Assembly (NCBI RefSeq): GCF_035083965.1
Contig: NC_089730.1
Coordinates: 14,739,242 to 14,803,241, forward strand
Direction: 5' to 3'
Length of the DNA: 64,000 nt
DNA from: Branchiostoma lanceolatum
Taxonomy: Eukaryota > Chordata > Leptocardii > Amphioxiformes > Branchiostomatidae
A program made the position numbers and the translations under genes. The stretch's first letter is position 1; each line of letters opens with the position of its first letter. Below the pieces are notes generated by a model. It made no database searches. It was not told the origin of the DNA and saw only the letters and a program-made list of their open reading frames with translations. Below are positions 12,095 through 22,100 of the stretch, in pieces.

Positions 12095-12310
12095 GGTATT
12101 GGATGGTGGGGCACAACCCTCTCCTTTGACCACCCTTTACCTCCCCAACGGAAGCCAGGTACCCATTTTTACACCTGGGTGGAGTGAGAAGTTATGTTAA
12201 ATGCATTTCTCAAGGGTACAGCATCGGTGGCATGTCAGCTAGAGAATTCGAACCCAGGACCTCTAGGTTGTGGACCAAACGGCCTAACCGTTACACCAAC
12301 ACGAGGCCAC
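12095..12310 (-). mobile_element. tRNA-derived SINE
   Basis: Read on the minus strand it begins GTGGCCTCGTGTTGGTGTAA with an A-box-like word (TGGTGTAACGGTTAGG) and a B box (GGTTCGAAT), then CCCTTGAGAAATGCATTTAAC and AATGGGTACCTGGC. The CCTTGAG...TTTAAC part followed by an AATGGGTA word resembles the Deu-type central domain of deuterostome SINEs (inference from memory). Truncated at the 3' side. Confidence 0.65.
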
Positions 12311-13080
12311 TTAATTGTTCTTGTAGCAAAAAATACAGCCTTGAGCTGCTAACCTTATTCTTCGTAATTTCAAAGACTCGGTGGGGGCTTACACTTGTTA
12401 TGATGTTAGTACGTCCAAGGGCACTTACAACACTTAGAGGGCTCGGCGAATTGCAAACCTAGCAGAAACAGCAGACAGACTGGCACCTTTGGCCCACTAT
12501 TTAAACCTCGTGCCTGAGAGGTCACGAGACCTAAATGAAATGTAATTTTGCCAGCGGAAATCCATAGAGTAAGCCAGAAAAATATCTGGAGAATCATAGA
12601 TTATTGGTGCGTTGAAATTAACTTCAATATAGATACTTTAGAGCAGTATTCACAACGACAAATGCAGGTAACGAAGGGACGTAGCGTTTGCAATTTTTCA
12701 GTGGTTCTAATGACCTGCATATTTACAACTACCAGATAACTAAGAGGCACTTACGGTTCCAAATCACTCTCCCCTGGAACACTGGTAATTACACAACTGA
12801 TAAGATACGTGGTGACTCCACTATCAATCAGGAGGATACCTAAGCACTTCGTCCCTTGTTTTGGCACATAGGTTATCGTTAAAGCCAGCCTGAAGCGGGG
12901 CCACGGTGCTATATGATCGGCAGTCCTGGCCACACAGCCAGCCAGACGGAATTCTGATGCAGACCCGAGATCACTCTTCCCGAAGAAAACATCCGATACT
13001 TCAAGGATACAGGTACGTGTACCATCTACCGTTAGAAGATCTAGGATCGGTATGTATGGGAATATAATTAGAAAAATATA
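12311..13080. other. Intergenic, nothing recognised
   Basis: No exon, RNA gene or repeat copy recognised. Confidence 0.4.
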
Positions 13081-13458
13081 TTGTGTTTCCGGTTATGGTC
13101 CCTAAAAAGCAGGGTCGGTAGGTAAGGATTTTCCTTTTTATTCTTCTCTTTTTTAAATTACATTTCGGCCGAAGAGATCCAAGAAATACATTTTCGCAAT
13201 GTAAAATAGATATGCATTGTACAAGCAAAAATATAGCAATCAAATGAACAAAGAATTAGAACGTTTACTACACATTATTACATCAACTGTTCAAATCCCT
13301 TATCCGTTAGCAGAATCTGAAATACACCACACGATGTTTTGAATATTTATCACTCAGATGTAAAATTGAAAATTTTATGTCCCTTAGCAGCGGTCGACCC
13401 CAAAAGGCTAGGGTCGGGAGGTTTTTGTTTGGATCAGTCGAGTAACCGGAAACACAAC
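13081..13458. mobile_element. MITE-like element, TTGTGTTTCCGGTTA ends, copy 2
   Basis: Starts TTGTGTTTCCGGTTATGG and ends GTAACCGGAAACACAA, matching the element at 871-1213 in ends and in internal words (GGGTCGGTAGGTAAGGATT, ACACATTATTACATCA). The copies have diverged, so the insertions are not recent. Confidence 0.75.
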
Positions 13459-14109
13459 ATATTTGTGCACATGCTTTGAATCCCCGGCCCTAAAGTATTC
13501 TCATCAGACAGAGATAAGATTAAATACAAGAATCTACCAGAAGCTAGCTCATGTACGTGATTGAAGATCATAATGTACAATTCACATGCGCTCAAGGAGA
13601 CCCAATAAACTTAACCTTAATTAACCAGAGAATTGACGACCTTCGTGGTTACAACGTTATTCATCTTAAGAGCACACGTTTTGCTGATATCCAAGAGAGT
13701 TTTCACATCCGGATTAAAATTTCTAAATCATCCCTTTTGTCATGAACAATCGGCTCCCAAAAATAAACTGTTGCCCTTAATAAGGGTAACACGATGCATC
13801 ACGCAACATAAGTACCTTTAAATGTACTGATTAAAAAGGACCTACGCCTCCACTTGCTATTGAAACAAACTGGAATACCCAAGTGAATAGAAATGACCGG
13901 TGTTAAAGATATTGTCATAATTGCATTTGCACAAACGTTGACTACATGAAATACGACTCTAATCAGTGTACGGCCTTTAATTAGGGACCATTAAGGCTGA
14001 GTATCATTACTATCGTGAGTATTGCTAACTGAAGTTGATGAAGACATCAAACTGGTCGAAACTGTTTTTTCTAGTCTGAACATATCTAGAAATTAATTGA
14101 ATGTTGTAC
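13459..14109. other. Intergenic; degenerate hammerhead-like motif at 14034-14063
   Basis: The only structured word is TTGATGAAGAC...GGTCGAAA near 14034, a decayed relative of the motifs at 9042 and 5168: its first core base is T instead of C. No exon recognised. Confidence 0.35.
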
Positions 14110-14500
14110 AATAATGGCAAATTTGCCATTTGTTACCTCCATGAAAAATTGAGATATTGTTTTTGGTTTGTCTGTTGTCTGTGTGTGTGTGTTTTTAATT
14201 CTTATTTTATTCTATTGTCAGCATATTCAAGAAACTCTGAATGGATTGTAATGCTACTTGGCAGGTGGATAGTTGTGTGGAAGACAAAGGTCACCGTCGC
14301 TTTTGGGCCCACTGGCGCGGGACCTTGGTACTGCAGCAGAACTTCAGGTTTTCTATCGTTTGTCCTGGACAAGCTATGGTCTTAACTTTTTTGTGGCATA
14401 TAAGAAAGGAATGGTGTAGGTTCGGCCCCCTAGCACTTTGCTCTGGAACTGCAGGGGCGTTTTTGTTAAGCATTAATGGTATCTTGTATCTCAGTGATAA
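14110..14500 (+). repeat. GGGCCC interspersed repeat, copy 2 (in the intron before the membrane exon)
   Basis: Contains TTACCTCCATGAAAAATT, a TTTGTCTGTTGTCTGTG segment with a short GT run, then TCTGAATGGATTGTAATGC, TTTTGGGCCCACTGGCGC and GCAGCAGAACTTC, in the same order as 3960-4230. The open frame that runs through it into the next exon is fortuitous. Confidence 0.55.
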
Positions 14501-14523
14501 ACTTTTGTGTCGTTCTTTTGCAG

Positions 14524-14810
14524 AGAATCAAACGACTCGAGCGCAAAGCATCATGGGAGGGGTCATGACCATCATCCTGGTGGCGGGTTCCATCTTGGCC
14601 GTCCTGACGCTCATCGTCATCATCATCATCCTGTGCTGCTGTCGTCTGAAGGAACACTGTGACGCGTGCTGTCTATCCGAGGAGGACGACAAGAACTTCC
14701 CACACATCTACAGAACACACCACGGGTTGAACGACAGGACTAGTAACACGACAAACTCCCGACAAGGAAGGATATGCCGGTCGGGAAGCCTTTACGTATC
14801 TGCCGTATGA
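14524..14810 (+). CDS. Terminal exon of a single-pass transmembrane protein (partial gene)
   Basis: An acceptor (TTCTTTTGCAG) opens a frame that begins ENQTTRAQSIMGG, continues with a hydrophobic stretch of about 25 residues rich in I, L and V (predicted membrane helix), then a Cys-rich juxtamembrane segment (CCCRLKEHCDACC) and an acidic-to-polar tail of about 55 residues ending SGSLYVSAV and a TGA stop. NQT just before the helix is a possible N-glycosylation site on the outer face, and the cluster of membrane-proximal cysteines could be palmitoylated. This suggests the C-terminus of a type I membrane protein; a C-terminal SAV could bind a PDZ domain (speculative). Upstream exons were not recognised in the 14 kb to the left, so they are far away or outside the window. 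Protein family unknown. The 3' UTR follows. Confidence 0.6.
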
Positions 14811-15415
14811 CTGGCAGATTGCTACCGGGACGTTGAAAGACCCTTGCACACCCTCTCGCCTTTGCAGTGACACTGACGTTGTTTTTGTTGTATGTGAGAA
14901 TTTGATGGATAATTTTTCGAGACCATGACCATCAAATGTATGAACCGGTATCTGTCCTTGTTGGAGCATGCCGAAAAATGCTACAGATGTGTCAAGAACG
15001 ATGTAAAAGATACCGATAGCCTTGGAGGCCGCTCAATGGACCTTTTGACTTCCAGGTCGTTTTGTATTCAGCTCTACAAGACACACAGCAACAGATAAAA
15101 ATACACACTCTGTCTTATATGACACAACTATTGGAAAGCATCAATGACAATCTATACTACATCCCGACGGTTATCTACAAAATAGGCAGTTTCGATTTCA
15201 TCGTTTACTTGATATGAACATGTAATGTTAAGATGTGTACAAACGTTGTGAGAAAAAAAGATACATTGGTGGAAAGGAGAAGACGCCATCGAAATAGCAC
15301 GAGTTCTCTGTATTTTATTGAAATATCTAGGAGAAACAAGCGACGAACAGACTACTGACACCGTTTATAACCACCATTGTGATGGTACGCAATAAACATA
15401 TATTTGTCTCACTGG
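14811..15415 (+). other. 3' UTR of the membrane-protein exon
   Basis: About 0.6 kb without coding features separates the TGA stop at 14808-14810 from a polyadenylation signal, with no intervening splice signals needed. The cleavage site would be about 15410-15420. Confidence 0.5.
15391..15396 (+). terminator. Polyadenylation signal AATAAA
   Basis: AATAAA followed by a T-rich downstream region (TATATTTGTCTC). It is suitably placed about 580 bp after the stop codon of the membrane-protein exon. Confidence 0.5.
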
Positions 15416-15808
15416 GGCTTGCTTTAATACTCCTAGAACCATAAGAGAATAAGATCTACGCAAGTTTCGTCCTAGTCTCGTGTTCTCGCGAGACTAGGTC
15501 ACTCCGTGATCAAGACGTACAGTGGACGTCGAAAATTTGGAGGTACGTGTTGGTTACCTTTAGAATATGTCACTGATTGAAGAATATTCTAGTAACTGTG
15601 ATTATACGTGACTGATAAATCTCTTCAACGATAAGAGAATATGATTTTGTGGATGATTAAAAAATTGATACATTTCATTCACTTTATAGTAGCTATGATG
15701 TGAATTCCCCGGCGACATGGTAGAGGGTAATTGGACGTTCACTGTAATAAAACAGGGAGCAAATGACGTCGAATAAAAAGTTCGTATAAAAAGAAAAGAA
15801 ATACAAAT
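15416..15808. other. Spacer before the tRNA array
   Basis: Contains a small palindrome CTAGTCTCG/CGAGACTAG at 15472-15498. The A-rich run at 15788-15800 is, on the minus strand, the T-rich Pol III terminator of the first tRNA. Confidence 0.5.
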
Positions 15809-15881
15809 TGTCACCGCCCGGGATCGAACCGGGGACCTTGCGCGTGTGAGGCGCACGTGATAACCACTACACTACGGTGAC
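15809..15881 (-). tRNA. tRNA-Val(CAC), copy 1 of 3
   Basis: On the minus strand the gene starts GTCACCGTAGTGTAGTGG, has an A box (TAGTGTAGTGG), an anticodon stem TGCGC/GCGCA around the loop CTCACAC (anticodon CAC, valine GTG codons), and a T arm with the B box GGTTCGATCC. The 7-bp acceptor stem GTCACCG/CGGTGAC is perfect and the discriminator is A. No CCA is encoded, as expected in eukaryotes. A T-rich Pol III terminator (TTTCTTTTCTTTTT on the minus strand) follows within 25 nt. Identical in sequence to copies 2 and 3. Confidence 0.97.
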
Positions 15882-16205
15882 TTGTGATAAAATTATTACG
15901 ATAAATCTTCCAACTTTTTCAATCTGTTAGTAATATCAATTCTTTCCAAACTAGATATAGGCAACGTCGTACCATCTTACTCGTACAAGTTCCAAAAAGG
16001 ATTTTTTTCTTGTTTTCCTCAAAACATTGGTCCTTTCCTTGGTGCTAAACAGATATCATATCGATTTGATGAAACAGTGTACTAGTTTTGATAATGCCAT
16101 CACAACGAAGAACGGATGGCGAAAAGAGTTGCCCCCGGAAAGAAACTACCATCCTGAGGATTTTTGGTTAGAATCTTTCAAACAGTCCATAAAAGGAAAA
16201 AAGAC
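15882..16205 (-). repeat. tRNA-Val array spacer, unit 1
   Basis: This spacer is a diverged copy of the next one: both contain GATAAATSTTCCAAC next to the tRNA, TACCATCTTACTCGT/TACCACCTTACTCGT, TACTAGTTTTGA, AGTTGCCCC and ACCATCCTG...GGATTT. It also holds ATTGGTCCTTTCCTTGGTGC at 16026-16045, a word found three times in intron 2 of the monooxygenase gene. Confidence 0.85.
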
Positions 16206-16278
16206 TGTCACCGCCCGGGATCGAACCGGGGACCTTGCGCGTGTGAGGCGCACGTGATAACCACTACACTACGGTGAC
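16206..16278 (-). tRNA. tRNA-Val(CAC), copy 2 of 3
   Basis: Identical to copy 1 over the whole 73 nt, including the anticodon loop CTCACAC and both internal promoter boxes. The repeat period to copy 1 is 397 bp. A TTTTTT run on the minus strand directly after AGTC serves as the Pol III terminator. Confidence 0.97.
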
Positions 16279-16621
16279 TTCTGCCAAAAAAACCTTTATG
16301 ATAAATGTTCCAACCTTTTCAATTGTAAAAAAGATAAAGCAGTTATTTTTCGCAGACTATATAGTTGCTTTCAAGATATCATTGTATCATACGGACCAAA
16401 ATGTACCACCTTACTCGTAAAAATTCCCAAAAAGTTTTTTTTCTACAAAAAAATGATACTTTTCTTCGTGTTGAATAGTCACTTATATCTATCTGTAACA
16501 ATATACTAGTTTTGAGAATTATGAATGACGATAAAAGTTGCCCCAGCAAAATAGCATACCATCCTGTGGATTTCTGGTTGGAACCTTAAACTTTCAAATA
16601 GTAAAAAAAAAAGAAACCTGC
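16279..16621 (-). repeat. tRNA-Val array spacer, unit 2
   Basis: Second diverged spacer copy, with TGATAAATGTTCCAACC, TACTCGTAAAAATTCC, a decayed form of the shared word (ACTTTTCTTCGTGTTGAATAG near 16458), AGTTGCCCC and ACCATCCTGTGGATTT. It ends in a run of ten A, the T-run terminator of copy 3. Confidence 0.85.
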
Positions 16622-16694
16622 TGTCACCGCCCGGGATCGAACCGGGGACCTTGCGCGTGTGAGGCGCACGTGATAACCACTACACTACGGTGAC
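16622..16694 (-). tRNA. tRNA-Val(CAC), copy 3 of 3
   Basis: Identical to copies 1 and 2; 416 bp from copy 2. On its upstream (right-hand) side the array ends, but the first 40 bp (GTAGATGTTCCAAGGTTTTCA) still resemble the spacer, so the duplication unit included the tRNA upstream flank. Confidence 0.97.
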
Positions 16695-16838
16695 AACTGT
16701 CGACAACCTGTCCAGTAGATGTTCCAAGGTTTTCAATCTCAACGTCCATAAAACAACGCTTTTACAAACTTCATCGATTAAATAGTTCCTATGGTACAGT
16801 ATCATTGGGACCAATACCGGACAGCGACAGAAAAAAAC

Positions 16839-17336
16839 ATTGATCATTCCAAGATCGTCGGAAAATCTTGGCGGTTGGAAGACCTTGGTCCTGGATATCC
16901 TTGAAAGACTTTACAAAAATCATTAAAAGATCGTAGGAAGACATTAGAGATCATTGAAAGATTACTTAAAGATCACTGAAGGATTAATATCATTGCAATA
17001 TCACTGAAAGATCATTGAAATGTCACTGACGGTTTACTGAAAGATCATGAAATATCATGAAAGGATAACTGAAAGATGATGAAAAAGATCACAGAAGATA
17101 ACCAAAAGATCACTAATAGATCATTAAAAGATCACTGAAAGATTATCAAAAGATCACTGAAGGATCACGGAAAGATCATTGAAAGATCACCGAGAGATCA
17201 TAAAACGAAATACAATTTTCAAAGAGAGAACATTGCCTTGGAGAACATTGAAATGTCATCGAAATACCTTACTGATCACTGAAAGATCTTTGAAATACCT
17301 TAAAGATCATTGAAAGCGAACCGAGAGATTATGGGA
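16839..17336 (+). repeat. Minisatellite of an 11-bp unit, consensus AAAGATCAYTG
   Basis: About 500 bp in which AAAGATCACTG, AAAGATCATTG and close variants recur at multiples of about 11 bp, with many GATC words. The array is best kept between 17090 and 17200 and decays at both sides. It starts about 145 bp upstream of the third tRNA. No ORF. Confidence 0.85.
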
Positions 17337-19120
17337 GAACCTTGGAGAATATTTAGTGCTCGCTGAAGATCTCTTTGGTGTTTCAACATCTTCTGCATTG
17401 GAATCCCGAGGTGGTTTTGATATACCTACCTACATGTACCTACCTACCTACCTAGTCCCTTGACCTCCAGGTCCTTTGGGGGGGGGGGGGGGGGCTAGAC
17501 AGGAAGTATACAAATCTCATATTTTTACAATGCTACAATGTTCAATTAACAGTCCCAAAGTCTTTCTACAGCATCAGCTTTTTTCCACGGATTGTCAAAC
17601 TATAAAAATCTCTCTATGACAACTGTTTCCCGTATACAACCGGCCAGATTTCAAAACCAATGTTCACTGCGATCTCCTTACATATATCAACATAGTCCAA
17701 TGCCTAGAAGTGGTCAAATATGACATTGCATCGAACAAAACCGTTAGAAACAACCAACACGTGGACACACTACCATTGGGGAATACACCTACCTTGTGTG
17801 TGGGATATAAGTTCAATTCGACGGTTCCATCCATTTATTCACTGGAAGAAAGCCAGAGAAAAAGTCAATAGAATATAGATGGGATGGGAATATCATGGTA
17901 GAAATGTCATCCTGTCCTTAAAAAAAATGGTTCAATAACTTGCCCTTTGTCCATCCTAAAGATTACTCTCGTGCAGATATAAAGGTCGATAGTGCATTTA
18001 TTTTCTTTATATGCATCGTTCAAAATCGAAAATGTACCACCGTAGGCTGCGAATGAAAAAAAAGTCATAGAAAGATGTTACGACGCCGAATTGTCCCGAC
18101 ATGCAATTTGATGGTAATCACAGGTGATGAGCAAATTAAAATGGCGGCCTAGCGGGTGGATAAAACAGCCTTGCGTTTATCCTTCTTTTATCTGCCGAAA
18201 GCCATATCTGATACCAACAATCACAGAGGCGATTTGGAAATAATCAAATTACCGAGCTGTGACGCTTGGTTCCGTAATTGTTAAGGATTACATGCCATTA
18301 CGTTACTTATTAGTGGGAGATATCGCTGCAGATACGCAAAGAGAAACGCCATTATGTCGTGACCTTTTTGCGTTAAAACGTAAAACGCGTCGATGACAAA
18401 GGACGGTTTAATGGTCAGGCCAAAACAACGCAATACGTCGAACATCGTATCAGCTGCAAAATATAAGGAGAAGTGGAGACTTGTGACATAAGACATGCTT
18501 TAGAGCGTAACAAATAATTTTGATGAACCATACTACTGTATCTTTTATTCCTTATTAATTGAAACCCTACTCTCAATTAAGACTAGTTGATATGCAATTT
18601 CAGACGATAATGTTTGCAATATGCCGTTGCTTAATACATTTGTACATTTGTACGCTATAGCGTCTATATTCAAGCTCTATCTTTTGATCAACATCAGTGA
18701 AACTAGGAAATTCATATTATATTATTTCTACACAGATTAAACTTTCCCTCAATCAAAAACGATCTTTTTATCCAAAAGTGTTAACAGAAACTTATGTAAT
18801 ACCATTTTTATCATCAATCCTACATTTTGCCTTGCCATTTGGCCACAATATGGTTGGAATAATGTCGGCCTGTCGGTGGCCTTTTTACGAATCATAATCT
18901 CTCTTACGCCTCGTCGCAATTCATTGTTAAATGGACGATTAGTACGATGTGTATTAGTAGGTTTCCCTTGTAGCCGTATTACCACGGCATCATTATTTAA
19001 GTGGGCGACGTTTACCAAGCTCTTTGAAGTTGCTTCTAGCTAGTTTTACCCAGTTCTTTCTATTTATACCAATTTGCGGCTAATACTCCATTGTTAGCCA
19101 TACTCAATTGTTCACTTTTC
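17337..19120. other. Intergenic, nothing recognised
   Basis: Contains a short CCTA repeat at 17422-17453 and a run of 17 G at 17478-17494. No exon was recognised. The last part is the upstream region of the monooxygenase gene. Confidence 0.5.
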
Positions 19121-19126
19121 TCCCGT

Positions 19127-19134
19127 ATATAAAA
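19127..19134 (+). promoter_or_regulatory. TATA box of the DBH-like gene
   Basis: TATATAAA lies about 48 bp before the start codon, so transcription should begin near 19155-19162 and the 5' UTR would be very short (about 15-20 nt). No upstream exon is needed. Confidence 0.7.
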
Positions 19135-19174
19135 CGCTGAGACTCAGTCACATTCTATATACAACACCTCCATC

Positions 19175-22100
19175 ATGTTACTGGCAACCTTTCTGAGCTT
19201 CGCTCTTTGTATTGTACTGTGTACGTGTCAACACCTAACAGTGTACAACACATCCCTGGACGACAGCAACAGAATATGGCTCCACTGGCAGGTAGACTAC
19301 GAAGCATCGACGGTGATATTTCAGCTTAGTGTAGATACAATTGGGAACGGCTTCGCGTTCGGTATGTCCGATGACGGGACATTAAGGAAGGCGGATCTTG
19401 TGGTGTTCTGGACCGAGGGAAACTCAGTCAATGCTGTGGTTTGTATTCATATCTCGTTGCAATCATTATCCTTTAAGGCACATTTATACACACAAGATAA
19501 CAGGTACTCAAGCAAGTGGATAAAATTTGGAAACTGTCGGACGTTTCAGACAGCATCCGATGCCTTTTGTCTGTGACCAAACGAGACGAAAGACAGCGGA
19601 TGCTGTCTGAAACGTCCGACCGTTTCCAACTTTAATCCAGATGCTTGAGTAGCTAGAACCTTGCGTATCTTATTACCTAAATGTCTAACCTTCGTCGATG
19701 TCACAGTTATATACCTTTTTGATTTAGTCGTGCGATCTTTTTATCCTACGATATTCAGCGTGACCATTGTAGAATCGATCTTCGACAATTAAGGATCTAC
19801 AACCTTCAACGGCAAAAGACAGCTGAATTGTACAACAAAACCACCACTGTCCGAAGGATGTACCCAATATGCAGTTGTAAAACTGTTGTATATACAGTAT
19901 ATACAGTAGTCTTAGTCTCGGACGTTTATCATTGGAGAAGCAAATGATTTCTTAGAAGTTGAGATAAAACTTGAGAAATAACGCGTAATCTGCGGGTGTT
20001 TTTTTTTGTTCATTCGGTGTTTCTTCTCCATAGGACTCGTGGACAGACAGCCAGGGACATTTTCGCACTGACAATAGCCAGGACTATCATCTTATTAACT
20101 ACACGGTCAACAATAGGAAAGTCAGCGTCACATTCAGTCGCCGATTCGACACCTGCGACGAACGGGACTATCTGATTGATGTAAGTTCTAAAGTGTTGAT
20201 TGTTCATGCAAACATTTCCAATGTTTGAAAAATGGACACTTCTAAAAGCTTGTCTCGTTGAAAAATTGGTCCTTTCCTTGGTGCTGAACATACACTCATA
20301 ACGATTACTTGCAACTACAGACATGTTCATCTCCAAACTAAAGAAGGGATAAGTCAAAGTATCCCAGTGGCTTCAGAGGTTTTCTCTTTGAGTGTTTCCT
20401 TTAGAAATTGGTCCTTTCCTTGGTGCTGAACAGACACCCTACCGATTTGTTGTAACTACATACAAGTGTTATATCAAGACTAGAGAAGAAATCTGTTTTA
20501 AGAAATAAGATTTTTTCTCGGAGTGTTTCCTTCACATATAGATCCTTTCCTTGGTGCTGAACAGGCACTAGAAAAGTAAATTCTATCGGCTTTGTAAAAC
20601 ATTATTAACATTTGCGACATGGTCCTTCTTTTGTCTGCTTAAAGTACGAGCTTTGTTTTTCTAAACTATTGTTGACAGTCAGGAACGACCAACCTGTTGT
20701 ATATTCTACCGGAATACGACATCACCGCTGTGTCCGATCTGAATAATGTCGGCATGCGCATGCGCTTTGGAGCCAAACGACAGCAGCTGTTGAAGACCGA
20801 TATGTCCATTCCTCCTTTTCCACCGGATGTGAGATCATTTGACGTCCGGGTGAACCAGGTACCACCAAAGACTTTAGCCTAGAACTATGTTTTTGTAATT
20901 TTGTAATGTTTGATTGCGTTCAAATGTTGAATCCTGTATCTATGGTGTTTTGGTTTAATTTTATCTCATAGTATTGACTGTCATAGTTGTGTTTTCTACT
21001 GTTCTTTAGGCAAGAATCCCACCAGAAGAAACGACATACTGGTGCAAAACACAGCCACTTCCGACACTCCCTGCCAAGGTTCATGTACTTCAGGTAAATT
21101 TTCAGATTTCTCTCCTTTTTTCAGGTGAAGATGACGGTTGTAACCTTTTCTACAGCAACCCCATTATGTGACAGCACTATTTGGTTGCTGCCTATATATT
21201 AGGAATGACTGAAATGTGAAGTCAATTGCAAATTTCCGATGTCATTCAAATATTACAGTACGAGCCCATCATTACTCCTGGGAACGAGGAGACAGTGCAT
21301 CACATGACCGTATTCCTGTGTGGGAACGACTTGAGTAGTACCGCGGGTTACGACGGACCATGTGAGGGGGAGGAGGAACGGACGGAACTCAAGACCTGCA
21401 AACACGTGATCGCTGCGTGGGCCATGGGTGCACAGGTTAGTTAACACGTCATCGCTATGTGGGCCATGGATGCACAGGTTCATAACATGTCATCGCTGTT
21501 TGGGCCATGGGTGCACAGATACATGTATGTCTTTAGTCCGCAGTCTTCGATACGTGGGTACAGGATGCATTTCAACATTTGCAAACAAGAAGAAAAAAGA
21601 AAGTGCCGTCCGACTTCACTTTTGTCCCTCATAGGTAAGTGCAAGGCAATGCAATAATTCCAATATAATGTGCCTTAAAATATCAATTTCCTTTGTCTCC
21701 TGAATTAGGCATTCGCCTACCCCGAGGAAGCGGGAATACCTCTGGGCGGTCCGGGTGCTTCTACGTTTGCTATGATAGAAATCCACTACAACAACCCACA
21801 GCGGCGGAATGGTAAGGTTACTGAAGAATATTGCTATCTTATTTCGCAGTCCCTGAAACATTTTCTACAGCTTTTGAACAACATATTACCGGCCAACGAA
21901 CCAGATTTTAACAAGTTATTGTTGAAAATTGGTGGTACAGTAACAGTCAAATAGACATGATCCTTTAGCCCAGCCATACTCCAAAATCCTACGAACCCAG
22001 CGATGAAAAAGTTTGATGAAAAATGGCGGACGCGCCAAGGTGCAGTCATGTGCAACCACACTTATGTTGGATAAACTTCTATTTTTGATGGGCGGTCGGA

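Noticed and set aside
14241-14523. Upstream extension of the membrane-protein frame to an ATG at 14241
   Set aside because: This part matches the interspersed repeat at 3960-4230, and a good acceptor precedes 14524.
16839-17336. CRISPR-like array (regular short repeats)
   Set aside because: Repeats are 11 bp, degenerate and contiguous, without unique spacers, in eukaryotic DNA.
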